Shown here in pieces: positions 1 through 8,263 of a DNA stretch of 45,177 bases. Position numbers and translations under genes: made by a program. Source of the DNA: Pseudomonas maioricensis (GTDB taxonomy: Bacteria > Pseudomonadota > Gammaproteobacteria > Pseudomonadales > Pseudomonadaceae); contig NZ_LOHG01000005.1 of NCBI RefSeq assembly GCF_022790535.1, positions 163,053 to 208,229 of the forward strand, in the 5' to 3' direction. The notes under the pieces are model-generated. The model had not been told where the DNA came from and did no database searches. It saw nothing but the letters and a program-made list of their open reading frames with translations. Each line of letters opens with the position of its first letter. The first letter of the stretch is position 1.

Positions 1-32
1 TCTAGCAGCGGGAATGTATTTCAATCAAGTAT

Positions 33-2624
33 TTATCGCCCCTCAACACCCAACTGCTTCCACATTTTTTTGGTTATCCGCTGGCGGTTGGCGTAGCCCT
101 TCCACGGATCAGCCTTGAGCTTGCGCAGACGCTGTTGCAGATTACCGACGTTCCATTGCTGCGCTGACTTCAGGCTTTCCAGCTCCTCGCGGGCCACGGG
201 CACCGACACCGGCAAACCCGGTCTGGCGCGCACCGAATAAGCCGTCACGGTGCTGGCTCCGCGGCTGTTGCGCAGGTAATCAATAAAGATTTTCCCGACC
301 CGGTTTTTCGGCCCCATCGTCGCGGTAAACCGCTCGGGCAGTTGTCGCGCGACAAATTCGGCGATGGCCTTGGCGAAGGCTTTCACCGATTCCCAATCCG
401 CCTGACGCTGTAATGGCACAATGATGTGCATGCCCTTCCCGCCGCTCGTCTTGATAAAGGCGTCCAGGCCCAACTCATCCAGCACTGCCAGAGTCATTTG
501 CGTCGCCTCGATCATGCTGCGCCAAGGCAACGCGTCATCCGGGTCAAGATCAAGTACGAAATGGTCAGGCGTCTCGATACGGTCACTGGTCGCGCCCCAG
601 GTGTGCAGTTCGATAGTGCCCATTTGCGCGGCCCCCACCAGCGCTTGCACGGTATCGATCTCCATCAGGCGCGCATGCCCAGGGTCAAGCTCGGGCTCAA
701 GCTGCTTGATATTGGGAATGGCCAGCTTTTCAGAATGCTTCTGAAAGAACTGCTCACCGGCGACGCCCTCCGGGCAACGCAGCAAGGACACCGGGCGATT
801 TTTCAGATACGGCAGGATCCAGTCGGCAATCTCTTCGTAATAATGCGCAAGGTCGGCTTTCTGCGTACCACTGTCAGTGTCGATCACGCGGTCTGGATGG
901 CTGATACTGACGTCGGCAATGATCATTCGGCCCTTGTTGGGAACGGCGGCTTTGCCGGTCTTTTCCGTATTTACCGGGCTGGATCGAGATGTTTTTTTAA
1001 GGTTTTTTGCCGCCTGCGGGTATTCATGAACCACCTGGCTTGCGGGCTTGTCACTGCGCAGTGCGATAAAGGCCGCCTGCCGAATAATGCCTTCACGGGT
1101 CCATTCCGCAAATTCCGCTTCGCAGACCAGCTCAGGCTCAATCCAGTGAACGCCACGCCCTTGAGCGCTGGTGAGTTTTTTGGACAGCGGCGATGAATCG
1201 CGCTGCATTTTTTTCACGCGTTCGCTTATCTGTTTGAGTGTCCGCTCGGAGAAACCGGTGCCCACTCGCCCCGCGTACACCAGCCCCGAGTCCTCCTCAT
1301 CGCCGTTAACCGCCAGCAGCAAAGCCCCAAAGCCGCTGCGCGAGCCTTGTGGCTGGGTATAGCCGACGATAACGAACTCCTGTCGTAAACGACACTTGAG
1401 TTTTATCCAGTCCGGATTGCGCTTGCTGATATAGAGGCTTCCGGCCCGCTTGCCAATAACCCCTTCGAGGCCCATGGCGCTGGCACTTTCAACAATGTCC
1501 TGATGCCGGGACATGAACGCATCCGAGAAACGCAGCAACTTGCTGCGGCTCTTGCCGAGCAGTTTTTTCAGCGCGGCGCGGCGCTCTTCCAGTGGAGTTT
1601 CACGTAGATCTCGCCCCTCAATGAAAGGCGCATCGAACAGAAAATAAACCACCTCTTTGCTGCGGCCGATTTCAAACGCGTTCTGTAAAGCCTGAAAGTC
1701 CGGCAAACCGTCCTCATTGAGCATGACCATCTCGCCATCCAGCCAGCTGTCCTTGAGGCCCATTGCCTGCAGCGCTTTGGCCTGTAGCGGGAGACGGTCG
1801 GTCCAGTCATGGCCGTTGCGGCTGAATAGCCGCACCTCGCCGTCGAGAATACGGGTCATGATCCGGTAGCCGTCGAATTTGATTTCGTAAAGCCAGTCGC
1901 CACTGGGGGGCGCGTCAACCAGCGTGGCCAGTTGCGGGGCGAGAGTTTCAGGCACGACGCTTGCGGCTTGGCTGGTCTTTGCAGGTTTGGTCTTCGCAGA
2001 TTTGGCTTTAGGCGCCGTCGCCTTAGCCGGGGCTCGTTTGTTATCCGTCGCGGGTTTGCCCACCAGCTTGCCGCTGATCACACTCTGCGGTTGATCGACG
2101 ACGATGTCGTAATCAGCGCCGGGTCTGGCAATCTCATCTTTTTCCTTGATCAGCAACCACTGTTCCTTGTCGCCACTGCCTTTCAGTCGCGTACGGACCA
2201 GCGCCCATTCACCGGTGAGTTTTTCCCCGACGAGGGTGAACTTGAGTTTGCCGTCCTTGTATGTTTTCTGCGGATCACCATGAGGCTGCCAGATACCGCG
2301 ATCCCAGACAATCACATCCCCCGCGCCGTACTGGCCTTCCGGAATGCTGCCTTCAAAGCCGGCGTAGTCCAGTGGATGATCTTCGACATGGACCGCAAGA
2401 CGTTTATGAGACGGATCCAGACTGGGCCCTTTGGGTACCGCCCAGCTCTTGAGCGTTCCGTCCAGCTCAAGGCGAAAGTCGTAATGCAGGTTTCGCGCGT
2501 CGTGCTTGTGAATCACGAAACTCAAAGCGTTCGCCTTACCCTTGACCTTTTTCGGCGCTTCTGCCGGTTCGCTGGTGATATCGAAATTACGTTTGCGAGC
2601 ATATTCACTAAGCGGCTTGGCCAT
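33..2624 (-). CDS. ligD: Multifunctional DNA ligase D (non-homologous end joining)
   Basis: This is the ATP-dependent ligase/polymerase/end-processing enzyme of bacterial NHEJ; it works with Ku on double-strand breaks in the cytoplasm. The 863 residues show the Pseudomonas domain order. The 3'-phosphoesterase domain comes first (HKHDARNLHYDF at about 39-50, with metal/catalytic H41, H47, D49 and R51). The nucleotidyltransferase ligase domain follows, with motif I KFDG at K249 and an OB fold to about 540. The primase-type polymerase is C-terminal, with LDLDPD near 691-696 supplying the metal-binding aspartates. A lysine/alanine-rich linker (about 197-220) separates the first two domains. The ATG is preceded by AGAGGATC. 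The gene lies 32 nt downstream of ku on the same strand, so they are probably cotranscribed. No truncation is seen; the gene ends 32 nt inside the window edge. Confidence 0.97.
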   Translation of the reverse strand: MAKPLSEYARKRNFDITSEPAEAPKKVKGKANALSFVIHKHDARNLHYDFRLELDGTLKSWAVPKGPSLDPSHKRLAVHVEDHPLDYAGFEGSIPEGQYGAGDVIVWDRGIWQPHGDPQKTYKDGKLKFTLVGEKLTGEWALVRTRLKGSGDKEQWLLIKEKDEIARPGADYDIVVDQPQSVISGKLVGKPATDNKRAPAKATAPKAKSAKTKPAKTSQAASVVPETLAPQLATLVDAPPSGDWLYEIKFDGYRIMTRILDGEVRLFSRNGHDWTDRLPLQAKALQAMGLKDSWLDGEMVMLNEDGLPDFQALQNAFEIGRSKEVVYFLFDAPFIEGRDLRETPLEERRAALKKLLGKSRSKLLRFSDAFMSRHQDIVESASAMGLEGVIGKRAGSLYISKRNPDWIKLKCRLRQEFVIVGYTQPQGSRSGFGALLLAVNGDEEDSGLVYAGRVGTGFSERTLKQISERVKKMQRDSSPLSKKLTSAQGRGVHWIEPELVCEAEFAEWTREGIIRQAAFIALRSDKPASQVVHEYPQAAKNLKKTSRSSPVNTEKTGKAAVPNKGRMIIADVSISHPDRVIDTDSGTQKADLAHYYEEIADWILPYLKNRPVSLLRCPEGVAGEQFFQKHSEKLAIPNIKQLEPELDPGHARLMEIDTVQALVGAAQMGTIELHTWGATSDRIETPDHFVLDLDPDDALPWRSMIEATQMTLAVLDELGLDAFIKTSGGKGMHIIVPLQRQADWESVKAFAKAIAEFVARQLPERFTATMGPKNRVGKIFIDYLRNSRGASTVTAYSVRARPGLPVSVPVAREELESLKSAQQWNVGNLQQRLRKLKADPWKGYANRQRITKKMWKQLGVEGR

Positions 2625-2656
2625 GATTGATCCTCTACGGCGTCAGGCAATACTCC

Positions 2657-3559
2657 TCAGGATGCCTTCGTGGTTTTCTTTCGCGCAGGTGCACGACGTT
2701 TGGCCGGGGCTTTTTCTGCAGGCTCGGCTTTGCTGGCAGCAGGTTTCGCCGGTTTTTTGCTGACTGACCCTTTGCCCGCGAGGCTACGTTTAAGCAACTC
2801 GGTAAGGTCAATGACATCGGCACTTTTACGCTCGGTGTCTTCAGTCTCCGTCTCGACATTCTCAAGCTTGCCTTCACGGGCCTTGGTTTCTACCAGTTCC
2901 ATGATTTGATCCTGGAAGGTGTCGCGGTAATCTTCCGGCGTCCAGTCGGCGCTCATGTCTTCAACCAGGCGCTTGGCCATGGTCAGCTCGCTTTTGTTGA
3001 GTTTCACATCAGTCACTGCATCCGTCAGTTCCAGCGTGTCCAGACCCCGAACCTCCGAAGGCCAGCGCAACAGGACCAGCACCATCGCCGATTCCAGCGG
3101 CATGACGGCCGCCAGATGCTGACGGGTGTGCAGGACCACATTGGCGAGCGCGACTTTTTTGGTTTGCACGAGGGTTTCGCGCAGCAAGGCATAGACCTTC
3201 TCACCGCGCTTGTCGGGTGCCAGGTAATAAGGCGTCTCGATGTTCTGCAGGGGAATCTGATCACCGGCAACGAAACCGAAAATCTCGATTGTCTGGGTCG
3301 ACTTTGGGTGTGCAGCGCGGATCTCTTCTTCGCTAAGGACCACATAGCGGCCCTTTTCGTACTGCACCCCTTTGACGATATTTTCCTTGGTCATCTCTTT
3401 GCCGGTGACCTTGTTGATGCGTTTGTAACCCACGGGATCCATGCTGCGCTTGTCCAGCCAGTCAAAATCCACCCCTTGTGAAGAGGTCGCTGAAACCAGC
3501 GCGACAGGGATATGCACCAGCCCGAAACTGATCGCGCCCTTCCAGATTGCCCTAGCCAT
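2657..3559 (-). CDS. ku: Ku DNA end-binding protein
   Basis: Bacterial Ku is a homodimeric ring that threads onto double-strand DNA ends and recruits LigD. The 300-residue protein starts with the family signature MARAIWKGAISFGLVHIPV and keeps the core barrel (YKRINKVTGKEM, DQIPLQNIETPYYLAPD) to about residue 250. It ends in a lysine/alanine/proline-rich tail (from about 265), like the extended C-termini that modulate DNA binding in other bacterial Ku proteins. It lies directly upstream of ligD, so this is a two-gene NHEJ operon. The ATG follows a GGGAATCGGGCG stretch. Such systems usually act in stationary phase, but no specific regulatory site was recognised here. Confidence 0.97.
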   Translation of the reverse strand: MARAIWKGAISFGLVHIPVALVSATSSQGVDFDWLDKRSMDPVGYKRINKVTGKEMTKENIVKGVQYEKGRYVVLSEEEIRAAHPKSTQTIEIFGFVAGDQIPLQNIETPYYLAPDKRGEKVYALLRETLVQTKKVALANVVLHTRQHLAAVMPLESAMVLVLLRWPSEVRGLDTLELTDAVTDVKLNKSELTMAKRLVEDMSADWTPEDYRDTFQDQIMELVETKAREGKLENVETETEDTERKSADVIDLTELLKRSLAGKGSVSKKPAKPAASKAEPAEKAPAKRRAPARKKTTKAS

Positions 3560-3648
3560 CGCCCGATTCCCTTTATGAGGTGTTTAAAAGTGACCGGGGC
3601 GATACGGCAAAAGTTTCGAAGGGAGTGACGGAGTGTTGGTGCAGTCGT

Positions 3649-4107
3649 TCAAATCCAGACAGCATCCCAAAGAGGGTAATCACCCACCCTCTTTACCAGT
3701 CCTGCCCGCAATGGATTCGCGACAATGTAACGAGCAGCCTTTTGCAAGTCGTCATCCTGGCGCAGCGCTCGATCGTAGTAGCCCCGCTGCCAAAGTGGAC
3801 CGCCCCATTGCTGAGAGCGGTTCAGTGATCGGCTGCTTCTGGATTTAACCCGGCACATCAGCTCTGACAAGGTTTTATGGCGCAGCTCTACGAGCCAGTG
3901 AAAGTGATCCGGCATGACAACCCAAGCCATTGAGCGCACCAGACCGGACTCCTCTGCAGAGCGGAATTGCTCCACAACGAGGCGCCCTGCACGCCAATCC
4001 TGAAATGCAGGCCGACGGTTCGCTACTACCGCAGTCAAAATATAAAAGTAGCCAATTTGTGACACGCGGCCCTTCCGTAGATGGTGGCCTCGAATTCCTG
4101 TCGTCAT
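3649..4107 (-). CDS. REP-associated tyrosine transposase (RAYT)
   Basis: This is a single-copy Y1 transposase-like endonuclease of the IS200/IS605 superfamily; the family cuts REP hairpins as single-stranded DNA and is thought to spread them. The 152-residue protein carries the HUH motif as HFHW within MPDHFHWLVEL (about 62-72). The probable catalytic tyrosine lies in the WQRGYYDRALR segment (about 108-118). The start ATG has AGGAAG about 8 nt upstream. Three REP copies with the core GCCGAAGGCTGCGA lie within 250 nt upstream of it, the usual arrangement of a RAYT with its cognate REPs. There are no inverted repeats or target duplications typical of a mobile IS. It looks intact. Confidence 0.92.
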   Translation of the reverse strand: MTTGIRGHHLRKGRVSQIGYFYILTAVVANRRPAFQDWRAGRLVVEQFRSAEESGLVRSMAWVVMPDHFHWLVELRHKTLSELMCRVKSRSSRSLNRSQQWGGPLWQRGYYDRALRQDDDLQKAARYIVANPLRAGLVKRVGDYPLWDAVWI

Positions 4108-4201
4108 TCGATGACTTCCTGTTTTTTGAGCGATGATCGAAGCTTAGAGGGCGCTTCCAGAAATCAATGCCAATTGATTTTCGGGGTGTGTCATTAACTC
4201 G

Positions 4202-4228
4202 GCTTCGCAGCCTTCGGCAGCTCCTACA
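4202..4228. repeat. REP sequence, family A (single copy)
   Basis: A copy of the REP whose top strand reads TTCGCAGCCTTCGGCAGCTCC followed by TAC; GCAGCC-TTC-GGCAGC-type pairing gives the usual small REP hairpin. It lies 95 nt upstream of the RAYT gene and is in the same orientation as the first member of the neighbouring pair. Confidence 0.85.
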
Positions 4229-4268
4229 AATGATTTTTGGATAGCTGATTTGCTGGGGTATGCAACAT

Positions 4269-4346
4269 CGCCTCGCAGCCTTCGGCAGCTCCTACAGATA
4301 TTGCGTCGTATCCAAGTCTTGTAGGAGCTGCCGAAGGCTGCGAAAG
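4269..4346. repeat. REP inverted pair, family A (REPIN-like)
   Basis: Two copies of the family A REP face each other: 4269-4296 on the top strand and 4320-4345 as its reverse complement, with a 23-nt spacer. This tail-to-tail arrangement is the REPIN/BIME form thought to be the mobile unit. The same pair recurs at 26340-26412. The adjacency to the RAYT suggests this is its cognate family. Confidence 0.87.
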
Positions 4347-4400
4347 GTTCTTTAGCCAGGCATATTCAATAAAGATATAAAAATATGGATATCCGTTCTT

Positions 4401-4428
4401 TTGAGGAATAAACCCAAAGCTTTATAAC
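4401..4428 (+). promoter_or_regulatory. Candidate sigma-70 promoter for the sulfonate monooxygenase
   Basis: TTGAGG (4401-4406), a 16-bp spacer and TATAAC (4423-4428) lie 70 nt before the start codon of the monooxygenase gene. No -24/-12 sigma-54 element was seen here. A CysB site cannot be judged by eye. Confidence 0.5.
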
Positions 4429-4498
4429 AGGGACCTATTGCTGGCTGAGCAACAGTCAATCAACACATCAGCGCCGCTTGCGGCTCAAGGGCTTTGTC

Positions 4499-5635
4499 AT
4501 GGATGTTTTCTGGTTTCTTCCAACTCACGGCGACGGTCATTTTCTGGGCACGACCAAAGGTGCGCGCCCGGTAACCCTGAACTACCTCAAGCAGGTCGCT
4601 CAGGCAGCAGACGATCTGGGCTACCACGGCGTATTGATCCCCACTGGCCGCTCCTGCGAAGACTCCTGGGTGATTGCCTCTGCACTGGTCCCCCTGACCG
4701 AGAAATTGAAGTATCTGGTGGCGATCCGTCCCGGCATCATTTCGCCCACCGTCTCGGCGCGTATGGCGGCGACCCTGGACCGCTTGTCTGGCGGACGTCT
4801 GTTGATCAACGTGGTGACCGGCGGCGACCCGGATGAAAACCGCGGTGATGGCAGCTTCCTCGATCACAGCGAACGCTACGAAGTCAGCGATGAATTCCTG
4901 CAGATCTGGCGTCGTGTACTGCAAGGCGAAGCCGTGGATTTCGAAGGCAAGCACCTGCGCGTGCAGAATGCCAAGGCACTTTATCCGCCGATTCAGAAGC
5001 CCTATCCGTCGCTTTACTTTGGTGGATCATCGGAAGCCGCCCATGAACTGGCTGCCGATCAGGTGGACGTTTACCTGACCTGGGGCGAGCCGCCAGCGGC
5101 GGTTGCGGAGAAACTCGCCGATGTCCGCGAGCGCGCAGCCCGCAAAGGCCGCACGGTGAAGTTCGGCATTCGTTTGCACGTGATTGTCCGCGAGACCAGC
5201 GAAGAGGCATGGAAAGCTGCCAGTACGCTCATTGAGCACATCAGTGACGAGACAATCGCTGCGGCACAGAAATCCTTCTCGCGCTTTGACTCCGAAGGCC
5301 AGCGTCGGATGGCGGCCTTGCACGATGGCCGCCGGGACAACCTGGAAATCGCGCCAAACCTGTGGGCGGGCGTGGGCCTGGTTCGCGGTGGCGCCGGAAC
5401 CGCATTGGTGGGTAGTCCGCAGGAAGTTGCGGCACGGATCAAGGAATACGCCGACCTGGGTATCGAGAGTTTTATTTTCTCCGGCTACCCGCATCTGGAA
5501 GAAGCCTACCGTTTCGCCGAGCTGGTTTTCCCGTTGCTGCCGGAGCCGTATCGCAGCCTGGCCGGACGCGGTATCACTAACCTGACCGGACCATTCGGGG
5601 AAATGATTGCCAACGATTTGCCGCCGCAGAAATAG
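4499..5635 (+). CDS. ssuD: FMNH2-dependent alkanesulfonate monooxygenase (SsuD/MsuD family)
   Basis: This luciferase-fold oxygenase uses FMNH2 and O2 to split C-S bonds of alkanesulfonates, releasing sulfite as a sulfur source in the cytoplasm. The 378-residue protein matches the family end to end: N-terminal [15 protein letters not shown], then [11 protein letters not shown] (with the conserved active-site cysteine), YLTWGEPP, and [10 protein letters not shown] in the C-terminal half. I start at the ATG at 4499 (MDVFWF), which has AAGGG 7 nt upstream, rather than the TTG seven codons earlier. The short MDVFWF start and the sfnR-type neighbour favour the methanesulfonate-type enzyme (MsuD) over SsuD proper; substrate range cannot be read from sequence. 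No NAD(P)H:FMN reductase or sulfonate transporter lies nearby, so FMNH2 must come from an enzyme encoded elsewhere. Confidence 0.93.
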   Translation: MDVFWFLPTHGDGHFLGTTKGARPVTLNYLKQVAQAADDLGYHGVLIPTGRSCEDSWVIASALVPLTEKLKYLVAIRPGIISPTVSARMAATLDRLSGGRLLINVVTGGDPDENRGDGSFLDHSERYEVSDEFLQIWRRVLQGEAVDFEGKHLRVQNAKALYPPIQKPYPSLYFGGSSEAAHELAADQVDVYLTWGEPPAAVAEKLADVRERAARKGRTVKFGIRLHVIVRETSEEAWKAASTLIEHISDETIAAAQKSFSRFDSEGQRRMAALHDGRRDNLEIAPNLWAGVGLVRGGAGTALVGSPQEVAARIKEYADLGIESFIFSGYPHLEEAYRFAELVFPLLPEPYRSLAGRGITNLTGPFGEMIANDLPPQK

Positions 5636-5648
5636 GAGTCGAGTTTCG

Positions 5649-5728
5649 GTAGGCGCCAACTTACCAGAGAGACGGAGCTTCTGAGCAATCAGCTCCAGTG
5701 CCTCGCCAACAAGTTGGCTCCTACAGGT
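5649..5728. repeat. REP inverted pair, family B
   Basis: An imperfect copy (5649-5673, GTAGGCGCCAACTT then diverged) faces an intact copy (5700-5727, GCCTCGCCAACAAGTTGGCT then CCTAC). The inner segment also pairs (GGAGCT with AGCTCC), giving a long cruciform. It sits between the monooxygenase stop and the regulator start, where it could uncouple the two genes. Confidence 0.8.
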
Positions 5729-5761
5729 CAATGTCGATTCCAAAAAAAAGAAGTGATCACT

Positions 5762-6862
5762 ATGCAGCTACTGACCTTACCGCCAAACCCCGCACTGGCG
5801 ACTTCAATCCGCGCCACAGCCCAGGTGTTCGAAGACCCGAAATCAAAAGCGTTGCTGGCTCACCTCAAGCAGGTGGCACCCAGCGATGCCAGCGTGCTGA
5901 TCATTGGCGAAACCGGCACCGGCAAGGAGTTGGTTGCGAGGCATATCCATAGCCTGAGCGAACGGCGTAATCAGCCATTCGTTGCCGTCAATTGCGGCGC
6001 ATTCGCTGAATCGCTGGTAGAAGCCGAGTTGTTCGGCCACGAAAAAGGAGCGTTTACCGGTGCCCTGAATGCCAAGGCAGGATGGTTCGAAGAGGCTAAT
6101 GGCGGCACTCTGTTCCTTGATGAAATCGGCGATTTGCCGATGCCCATCCAGGTCAAACTGCTGCGCGTGCTGCAAGAGCGAGAAGTCGTCAGGCTGGGTT
6201 CACGCAAAAGCATCCCCATCAACGTCAGGGTGCTCGCAGCGACCAACGTGCAACTTGAAAAGGCGATCAATGCCGGACATTTCCGCGAGGACCTATATTA
6301 CAGACTGGATGTGGTCAACATCGAACTGCAGCCGTTGCGCGAACGCCCCGGTGATATCCTGCCGCTAGTCAGACACTTCATCGACGCCTACAGCCTGCGC
6401 CTGGGCTATGGACCGATCCGCATTACCGCCGACGCCGAGCGAAAATTGCAGAGCTACAGCTGGCCGGGGAATATTCGCGAGCTGGAAAATGTCATTCATC
6501 ACACGCTGCTGATCTGCCGTGACGGGCTGATTCAACGCGATGACCTGCGCCTGTCGAATCTGCGTATCGAGCGCCAGGACGATCAACCTGCAAATGACGA
6601 ATCTGTCGACGCGTTACTGGAGCGTGCCTTCCATAAACTGTTCGAGGAGCAGGCTGGCGCGCTGCATGAAAAAGTCGAAGACGCGTTGCTGCGGGCGGCT
6701 TACCGTTTCAGTCACTGCAACCAGGTTCACACCGCGGCCCTGCTGGGCCTGACCCGCAACGTTACCCGCACACGGCTGATCAAAATCGGTGAGCTGGCGG
6801 TGAACAAGCGCCGAGCAGGAGAAAACCTGCAAGGTGACCGGGTCATGCAGGATTCGGTTTGA
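5762..6862 (+). CDS. sfnR: Sigma-54-dependent activator lacking a sensor domain (SfnR-like)
   Basis: This is an AAA+ enhancer-binding protein that remodels sigma-54 RNA polymerase. Of 366 residues, the AAA+ domain begins almost at once: Walker A GETGTGKE at 49-56, the sigma-54 loop GAFTGA at 96-101, Walker B LFLDEIGD at about 117-124, and the R-finger region FREDLYYRLD. A Fis-type helix-turn-helix (HTAALLGLTRNVTRTRL) ends the protein at about 325-345. There is no N-terminal receiver, GAF or PAS domain, a known trait of SfnR, which controls dimethylsulfone/methanesulfonate use under sulfur starvation and is set by its own abundance. The upstream sulfonate monooxygenase fits. The start at 5762 is chosen because the AAA+ fold begins just after it. 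The symbol rests on context and architecture. Confidence 0.85.
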   Translation: MQLLTLPPNPALATSIRATAQVFEDPKSKALLAHLKQVAPSDASVLIIGETGTGKELVARHIHSLSERRNQPFVAVNCGAFAESLVEAELFGHEKGAFTGALNAKAGWFEEANGGTLFLDEIGDLPMPIQVKLLRVLQEREVVRLGSRKSIPINVRVLAATNVQLEKAINAGHFREDLYYRLDVVNIELQPLRERPGDILPLVRHFIDAYSLRLGYGPIRITADAERKLQSYSWPGNIRELENVIHHTLLICRDGLIQRDDLRLSNLRIERQDDQPANDESVDALLERAFHKLFEEQAGALHEKVEDALLRAAYRFSHCNQVHTAALLGLTRNVTRTRLIKIGELAVNKRRAGENLQGDRVMQDSV

Positions 6863-6877
6863 TGCGTAATCATCCCC

Positions 6878-7225
6878 TCAGCACCTTGGACTGATCGTCC
6901 GCGTCACCAGAGAAGTGTTGAAGATCACAGCACTGACCTGGTGCCTGCGCAGCATTGCCATAAAGTCTTGCGGCCTGGTTTCTGCATTGAGTTCTGCATT
7001 GAGTAAAGCCTCTTCGCTGGCTTGCCGTGATTGCCAAAGCGTCTGGCCAAACACGCGGCAGCCGTCAGTGCTGGCCTGAACAGTGGCACTGATAAAACCT
7101 GGGTAAGTGCAGGTATAACGCTCGGCTTGCTCGGTCAGGGCTTCTACCAGAGCGGACTGTCGAGAGGGATTTACGGTGAACTCAATAAGCTGGTTAAAGC
7201 GAAGATTCTCTTCTGCTGACGCCAT
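6878..7225 (-). CDS. Small antibiotic-biosynthesis-monooxygenase (ABM) domain protein, probable SoxR target
   Basis: This 115-residue protein has the dimeric alpha/beta-barrel ABM fold pattern: an N-terminal beta strand (NQLIEFTV), helix SRQSALVEALTEQAERY, then YPGFISATVQAS, and a DFMAMLRRH helix near the end. Members oxidise quinone-like or aromatic compounds or act as quinone-detoxifying mono-oxygenases; the substrate here is unknown. The ATG has a strong GGAGG 5 nt upstream. It diverges from soxR, and a SoxR box with a minus-strand -35/-10 in the spacer points at it. In P. aeruginosa a monooxygenase of this kind next to soxR is a known SoxR regulon member, so I infer induction by redox-active compounds. 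It converges on sfnR with a 15-nt gap. Confidence 0.85.
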   Translation of the reverse strand: MASAEENLRFNQLIEFTVNPSRQSALVEALTEQAERYTCTYPGFISATVQASTDGCRVFGQTLWQSRQASEEALLNAELNAETRPQDFMAMLRRHQVSAVIFNTSLVTRTISPRC

Positions 7226-7280
7226 GACTGCCTCCTGTCAAACAAAATATAACTACCTGATTTTTAAGTGCTTTTTACTT

Positions 7281-7366
7281 TAGGAGTGAGCTTGCTCGCG
7301 ATAGCGTCGGGGCAGGCGATAATTTCTCAACCGATCTACCGCTATCGCGAGCAAGCTCACTCCTAC
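7281..7366. repeat. REP inverted pair, family C
   Basis: TAGGAGTGAGCTTGCTCGCG plus ATAGCG (7281-7306) is repeated in inverted form at 7340-7366 with no mismatch over about 26 nt. The core differs from families A, B and D. The pair lies in the leader between the SoxR-type promoter and the start of the ABM gene. Confidence 0.88.
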
Positions 7367-7427
7367 AGAACCCCGTATTGGCTGTGCAACAGCACCGTGT
7401 CAGATACGATGCCCAGTCCAGCAGGAT

Positions 7428-7498
7428 GAACTTGTTCGCGAGACGCATGACATGGTTCATCAGGCAGATCGTCTCGCCAACAAGTTGGCTCCTGCAGG
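7428..7498. repeat. REP inverted pair, family B (second copy)
   Basis: AACTTGTTCGCGAGACG (7428-7444) faces CGTCTCGCCAACAAGTT (7471-7487), followed by GGCTCCTGCAG. This is the same family as the pair after the sulfonate monooxygenase. It sits 60 nt from the family C pair in the soxR/ABM spacer. Confidence 0.8.
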
Positions 7499-7547
7499 GG
7501 ATTGTGTTTGCTGTGGGACTACGGGGTGTTGCCAACCAAGGCCTCAA

Positions 7548-7578
7548 AGGGTAAAACCTCTACCTAACTAGAGGTCAA
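7548..7578 (-). promoter_or_regulatory. SoxR box and SoxR-dependent promoter (reading toward the ABM gene)
   Basis: CCTCTACCTAACTAGAGG at 7557-7574 is an 18-bp dyad matching the known SoxR box layout (CCTC, ten bases, GAGG). On the minus strand it sits between a -35 TTGACC (7573-7578) and a -10 TACCCT (7548-7553). The spacer is 19 bp, the overlong spacing that MerR-family activators correct by bending DNA. The box ends 12 bp before the soxR start codon, so soxR may also be autoregulated. Confidence 0.85.
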
Positions 7579-7585
7579 GTCGCTT

Positions 7586-8050
7586 ATGACAACCAGCAAA
7601 AAATCCGGCTCTGCCAGTAAACAACTAACCGTCGGCCAGTTAGCGGCACGTAGCGGTGTCGCCGTCACGGCTCTGCATTTTTATGAAACCAAAGGTTTGA
7701 TCAGCAGCCAGCGCAATGCGGGCAATCAACGTCGTTATCCCAGGGAAATGCTCCGTCGGGTGGCGCTGATCAAAGTCGCCCAGCGGTTAGGCATCCCGCT
7801 GGCCAACATCCACGCCGCCCTGCAAACACTCCCCGAAAAACGCACCCCCACCGCAGCTGACTGGAACAAGCTGTCAGCCCAATGGAAAACCGAACTCGAC
7901 GAACGCATCGCCCGCCTGACCGACCTGCGCGACCAGCTCACCGGTTGCATTGGCTGCGGGTGCCTCTCGATGCAAGCCTGCCCGTTGCGCAACTGGGGGG
8001 ACAAGTTGAGCGAGCAAGGCAATGGACCGGTTTTACTGGACCAGGATTGA
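7586..8050 (+). CDS. soxR: Redox-sensing transcriptional regulator SoxR
   Basis: SoxR is a MerR-family homodimer that activates promoters when its [2Fe-2S] cluster is oxidised by redox-cycling drugs or phenazine-like compounds. The 154 residues contain the MerR winged helix ([21 protein letters not shown], about 14-34), a dimerisation helix to about 118, and the cluster ligands C121, C124, C126 and C132 in [13 protein letters not shown]. The ATG at 7586 follows AGAGGTC, part of the SoxR box. There is no soxS, as expected in pseudomonads, where SoxR controls its targets directly. The divergent ABM gene is the probable local target. The gene is intact. Confidence 0.96.
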   Translation: MTTSKKSGSASKQLTVGQLAARSGVAVTALHFYETKGLISSQRNAGNQRRYPREMLRRVALIKVAQRLGIPLANIHAALQTLPEKRTPTAADWNKLSAQWKTELDERIARLTDLRDQLTGCIGCGCLSMQACPLRNWGDKLSEQGNGPVLLDQD

Positions 8051-8104
8051 AGAGCTTCAGCGCTTGTACCGCGCCGACCTGACACCGCTGCAACAGACTT
8101 CCTC

Positions 8105-8193
8105 TGTTGGAGCGAGGCCTGCCCGCGAATCAGTCAGCACGGTATTTCAGAAACCAGCGTCATCGTTCTTCGCGGGCAAGCCTCGCTCCAACA
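8105..8193. repeat. REP inverted pair, family D
   Basis: TGTTGGAGCGAGGC with CTGCCCGCGAA (8105-8129) faces TTCGCGGGCAAGCC and TCGCTCCAACA (8169-8193). It lies between the convergent soxR and FAD-protein genes, the usual neutral location for REPs. Confidence 0.85.
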
Positions 8194-8263
8194 GGGTCAT
8201 GAAGTCTCATGTGGGAGCCGGGCTTGGTCTGGGCCGCGCCCGGACGATTTAGGCGACCAGATT

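Noticed and set aside
426..1196. Long plus-strand open frame of 256 codons across ligD
   Set aside because: It is antisense to a full-length, motif-complete ligD and its translation has no recognisable domain; high GC gives such mirror frames.
4202..4346. CRISPR-like array from the repeated 25-nt units near the RAYT
   Set aside because: The units are in opposite orientations with unequal spacers, and recur elsewhere as inverted pairs; they are REPs.
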